From: Clostridia bacterium
Lineage (GTDB): Bacteria; Bacillota; Clostridia; Oscillospirales; Acutalibacteraceae
Assembly (NCBI GenBank): GCA_017450005.1
Contig: JAFSYM010000015.1
Coordinates: forward strand, 1 to 64,000
Direction of reading: 5' to 3'
DNA: 64,000 nucleotides
Below are positions 62,315 through 64,000 of this stretch, piece by piece. Under the pieces are notes generated by a model. The model saw nothing but the letters and a program-made list of their open reading frames with translations. It was not told where the DNA came from and did not search any database. The first letter of the stretch is position 1. The number at the start of each line of letters is the position of its first letter. Position numbers and translations under genes: made by a program.

Positions 62315-63157
62315 TTAATCAAGCTCGGCAAATAAACGCGCGCAAAACAATGAAAGTAATAAGTTCGCGTTTATATTTCCCTGCATCGCCTGATAAATCT
62401 CATCGCAGATAATAGAAATGCGCTGAAGCTGATTGCCGTAAAACCGATCGGCGATCGACGAATAAATATCCGCTTCGCCTTCTCCCGTAATCTGATATAC
62501 CAAAACCCGAAACGCCAGATGCGACAGCTCAACACACACGTCGGAGAACCAATCCCTGTCTTTCTCGAATTCAGCCGTAATGAGCATGACTTCCTTTTCG
62601 TCCCGAAGAGCAAGGCTGTTCAGAATCCTTCCGGCAATCTCAAAGGCAGCTCTTTCACGTGCCTGCTGCTGCGCAGGTTGTTCGGTGTGCAGCGAATATA
62701 CGGTTACCCGCGAACGGATCGTGTCAAGAAGGCTGCCTGCCAGATTGCAGGTGAGAATAAACCGCACATGCTGCGGCGGTTCCTCCAATATCTTGAGAAG
62801 CGCGTTCTGTGCCGCGGGATTCATCGTCTCGCAGGAAAGCAGGATAAACACTTTGACCGCCGCTTCGTTGGGCATCACCGATGCGTTGCGGCGGATTTCG
62901 CGAACGATATCGACTTTAAAGCTGCCCGGCGAACCGTTGCCCGAAAACACCATAATATCCGCATGCGCGTTTGCGGCTGCTTTGATGCAGTGGGAACAAA
63001 CGCCGCACGGCTTCTCTTCACCCGTACAAACCAGAGCCTGCGCCGCCTTGCGCGCAGTATCCTCACGCGCCTGCGGCGTGCCGTCGTCAATCAGAATAGC
63101 GTGCGAGAGCTTCCCTCTGCGCAGATCCGAGAGGATCTGAACATATGCGCCATCCAT
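62315..63157 (-). CDS. holB: DNA polymerase III delta' subunit
   Basis: A 280-aa clamp-loader subunit. It has the zinc module (CTGEEKPCGVCSHC), a P-loop region replaced by SHAILIDDGTPQA as expected for non-ATPase delta', and the sensor/SRC part (NPAAQNALLKILEEPPQHV, then LTCNLAGSLLDTIRSR). The C-terminal collar domain follows. It begins 2 bp after darA ends. Confidence 0.93.
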   Translation of the reverse strand: MDGAYVQILSDLRRGKLSHAILIDDGTPQAREDTARKAAQALVCTGEEKPCGVCSHCIKAAANAHADIMVFSGNGSPGSFKVDIVREIRRNASVMPNEAAVKVFILLSCETMNPAAQNALLKILEEPPQHVRFILTCNLAGSLLDTIRSRVTVYSLHTEQPAQQQARERAAFEIAGRILNSLALRDEKEVMLITAEFEKDRDWFSDVCVELSHLAFRVLVYQITGEGEADIYSSIADRFYGNQLQRISIICDEIYQAMQGNINANLLLSLFCARLFAELD

Positions 63158-63159
63158 AA

Positions 63160-63483
63160 TTACAGCTTGTGGAACTGATCCACATCCAGAACAAATACAG
63201 TCGCGCCGCCGACATTAACCTCGACAGGCATTGAAACAAAGAAGTCGGCATTAAAGGACGGCTGTGTCTGCACAATCTGCTTGCGTTTGCGGCAGAAACG
63301 GCTGATAATCTCGAGAAGAGACTCCAGTTTTTCGTCCTCCACGCCGATCAGCAGCGTCGCATTTCCCGCGCGCAAAAAGCCGCCGGATGTAGATAACTTG
63401 GTTGCGCTGAATCCTTCGCGCGTAATTTCTGACAGAACTGTCGGACAGTCGTCATTGTGGACAATCGCTATCACCAGTTTCAT
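63160..63483 (-). CDS. darA: Cyclic-di-AMP receptor DarA (PII-like)
   Basis: A 107-aa PII-like signal protein. The c-di-AMP-binding features are KLVIAIVHNDD at the start, GFSATKLSTSGGFLRAGNAT, and the C-terminal VGGATVFVLDVDQF. Its role is to relay c-di-AMP levels, linked to potassium and wall balance. It overlaps the end of queG by 32 bp and is followed by holB, an order common in Firmicutes. Confidence 0.95.
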   Translation of the reverse strand: MKLVIAIVHNDDCPTVLSEITREGFSATKLSTSGGFLRAGNATLLIGVEDEKLESLLEIISRFCRKRKQIVQTQPSFNADFFVSMPVEVNVGGATVFVLDVDQFHKL

Positions 63484-64000
63484 GGGAACCTCCCGTTTGA
63501 TCCAATATCGTTAAGTTTCGTTCAATTACTTTTGCACCGCGCCAGCCGTATGCTCTCCCCTCGAGATCATCACCATGCTCGGCGCGTATTTTTACGCCGC
63601 GCAGAATCCAGTCAATTTCTGTGGTGCGCGCATGATTATTCTTTGGACAAGCCTTCTGACAAATATCGCAGCCCCATGCGCATCCGGTTTGCCGGATCAT
63701 TTCTTCCTGCTGCGGCGTCAGCGGTTTCTTCTGCTGTGTTATGGCCGATAAACACAAATCCGCATGAAATCCGTCCTGTGAAAGTGCGCCGGTCGGACAG
63801 GCGCGTATACACAAGTCACATCCGTCACAGAGCGTCAGCTCCTTTGCGGCAGGCGGCAGATGCATTGTTGTCACGATCTCGCCGATAAAAACCCAGGAGC
63901 CATATTCTTCCGTCAGCAGCAAACCGTTGCGCCCGCGTGTTCCAAGTCCCGCACGCACTGCCGCATACACTTCCGGCAGCGGAGAACTGCCGCAAAATGC
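63452..64000 (-). CDS. queG: Epoxyqueuosine reductase (C-terminal part; 5' end beyond the right edge)
   Basis: The final step of queuosine synthesis in tRNA, using cobalamin and two [4Fe-4S] clusters. Visible are the AFCGSSPLPEVYAAVRAGLG block, GLLLTEEYGSWVFIGEI, and the two ferredoxin-type clusters CDGCDLCIRACP and CAWGCDICQKACP. The frame is open through 64000, so the N-terminal half lies outside. The C-terminus is short; HEAT-like repeats found in some homologues are absent. Confidence 0.93.
   Translation of the reverse strand, partial: AFCGSSPLPEVYAAVRAGLGTRGRNGLLLTEEYGSWVFIGEIVTTMHLPPAAKELTLCDGCDLCIRACPTGALSQDGFHADLCLSAITQQKKPLTPQQEEMIRQTGCAWGCDICQKACPKNNHARTTEIDWILRGVKIRAEHGDDLEGRAYGWRGAKVIERNLTILDQTGGSHETGDSDCPQ

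Overview
The window looks like a chromosomal segment of a spore-forming, anaerobic-type Firmicute, most likely of the Clostridia (Oscillospiraceae/Ruminococcaceae-like gut bacteria). The support is family content: a Gram-positive PolC, sporulation genes (spoIIGA-sigE, spoIIM, a cwlD-type amidase), a type III glutamine synthetase, RicT, a DarA c-di-AMP receptor, mini-RNase III, strong AGGAGG ribosome sites and TTGACA-N17-TATAAT promoters. No species assignment is possible from the sequence alone.

Positions 1-3536 are accessory DNA abutting the intact 3' end of guaA, a known integration site for genomic islands. It carries a tyrosine integrase (cut by the left edge), a small excisionase-like protein, about 1 kb of highly structured non-coding DNA, an XRE-type regulator and an A+T-rich SAM methyltransferase. 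The non-coding part holds a strong leftward promoter with a perfect Gram-positive LexA (SOS) box inside its spacer, followed by a structured leader ending in an intrinsic terminator, so the integrase module may be under SOS control and attenuation.

Positions 3537-10470 hold guaA divergent from glnN, a CarD-like regulator and rfbA-rfbC-rfbD for dTDP-rhamnose (no rfbB here). Positions 10694-17710 are leftward genes for the cell surface and sporulation: a 1011-aa amidase, a GHL10 lipoprotein (its 3' end lies in an exact 121-bp tandem duplication), an exonuclease, and spoIIGA-sigE with an unusual 158-bp overlap. Positions 17885-25741 read rightward: a zinc-ribbon/propeller membrane protein, a cyclophilin, a phosphohexomutase, tRNA-Pro(CGG), an SGNH hydrolase, a PadR-HAAS-DUF4097 operon and YlmH.

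Positions 25807-34492 form a leftward cluster: a CdaR/PucR-like regulator, ftsE, ftsX, three tandem coiled-coil M23 (LytM) hydrolase paralogues and an S41 protease homologue that has lost both catalytic residues. This looks like an expanded FtsEX-hydrolase module. Positions 34807-41902 read rightward: a DUF975-like membrane protein with a hairpin over its ribosome site, obg (TTG start), mini-RNase III, YitT, a GH27 alpha-galactosidase with an inserted domain, an aminotransferase and spoIIM.

Positions 41890-48752 read leftward: a class A PBP, ruvX, vanZ, cwlD, radA and a Xer-type recombinase with a dif-like inverted repeat just upstream. Positions 48942-61117 read rightward: NfeD and SPFH proteins, a metallophosphoesterase, GtrA, polC, an M20 peptidase and an MBOAT-DHHW O-acetylation pair. 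Positions 61185-64000 read leftward: a 56-aa ferredoxin, ricT, holB, darA and the C-terminal part of queG.
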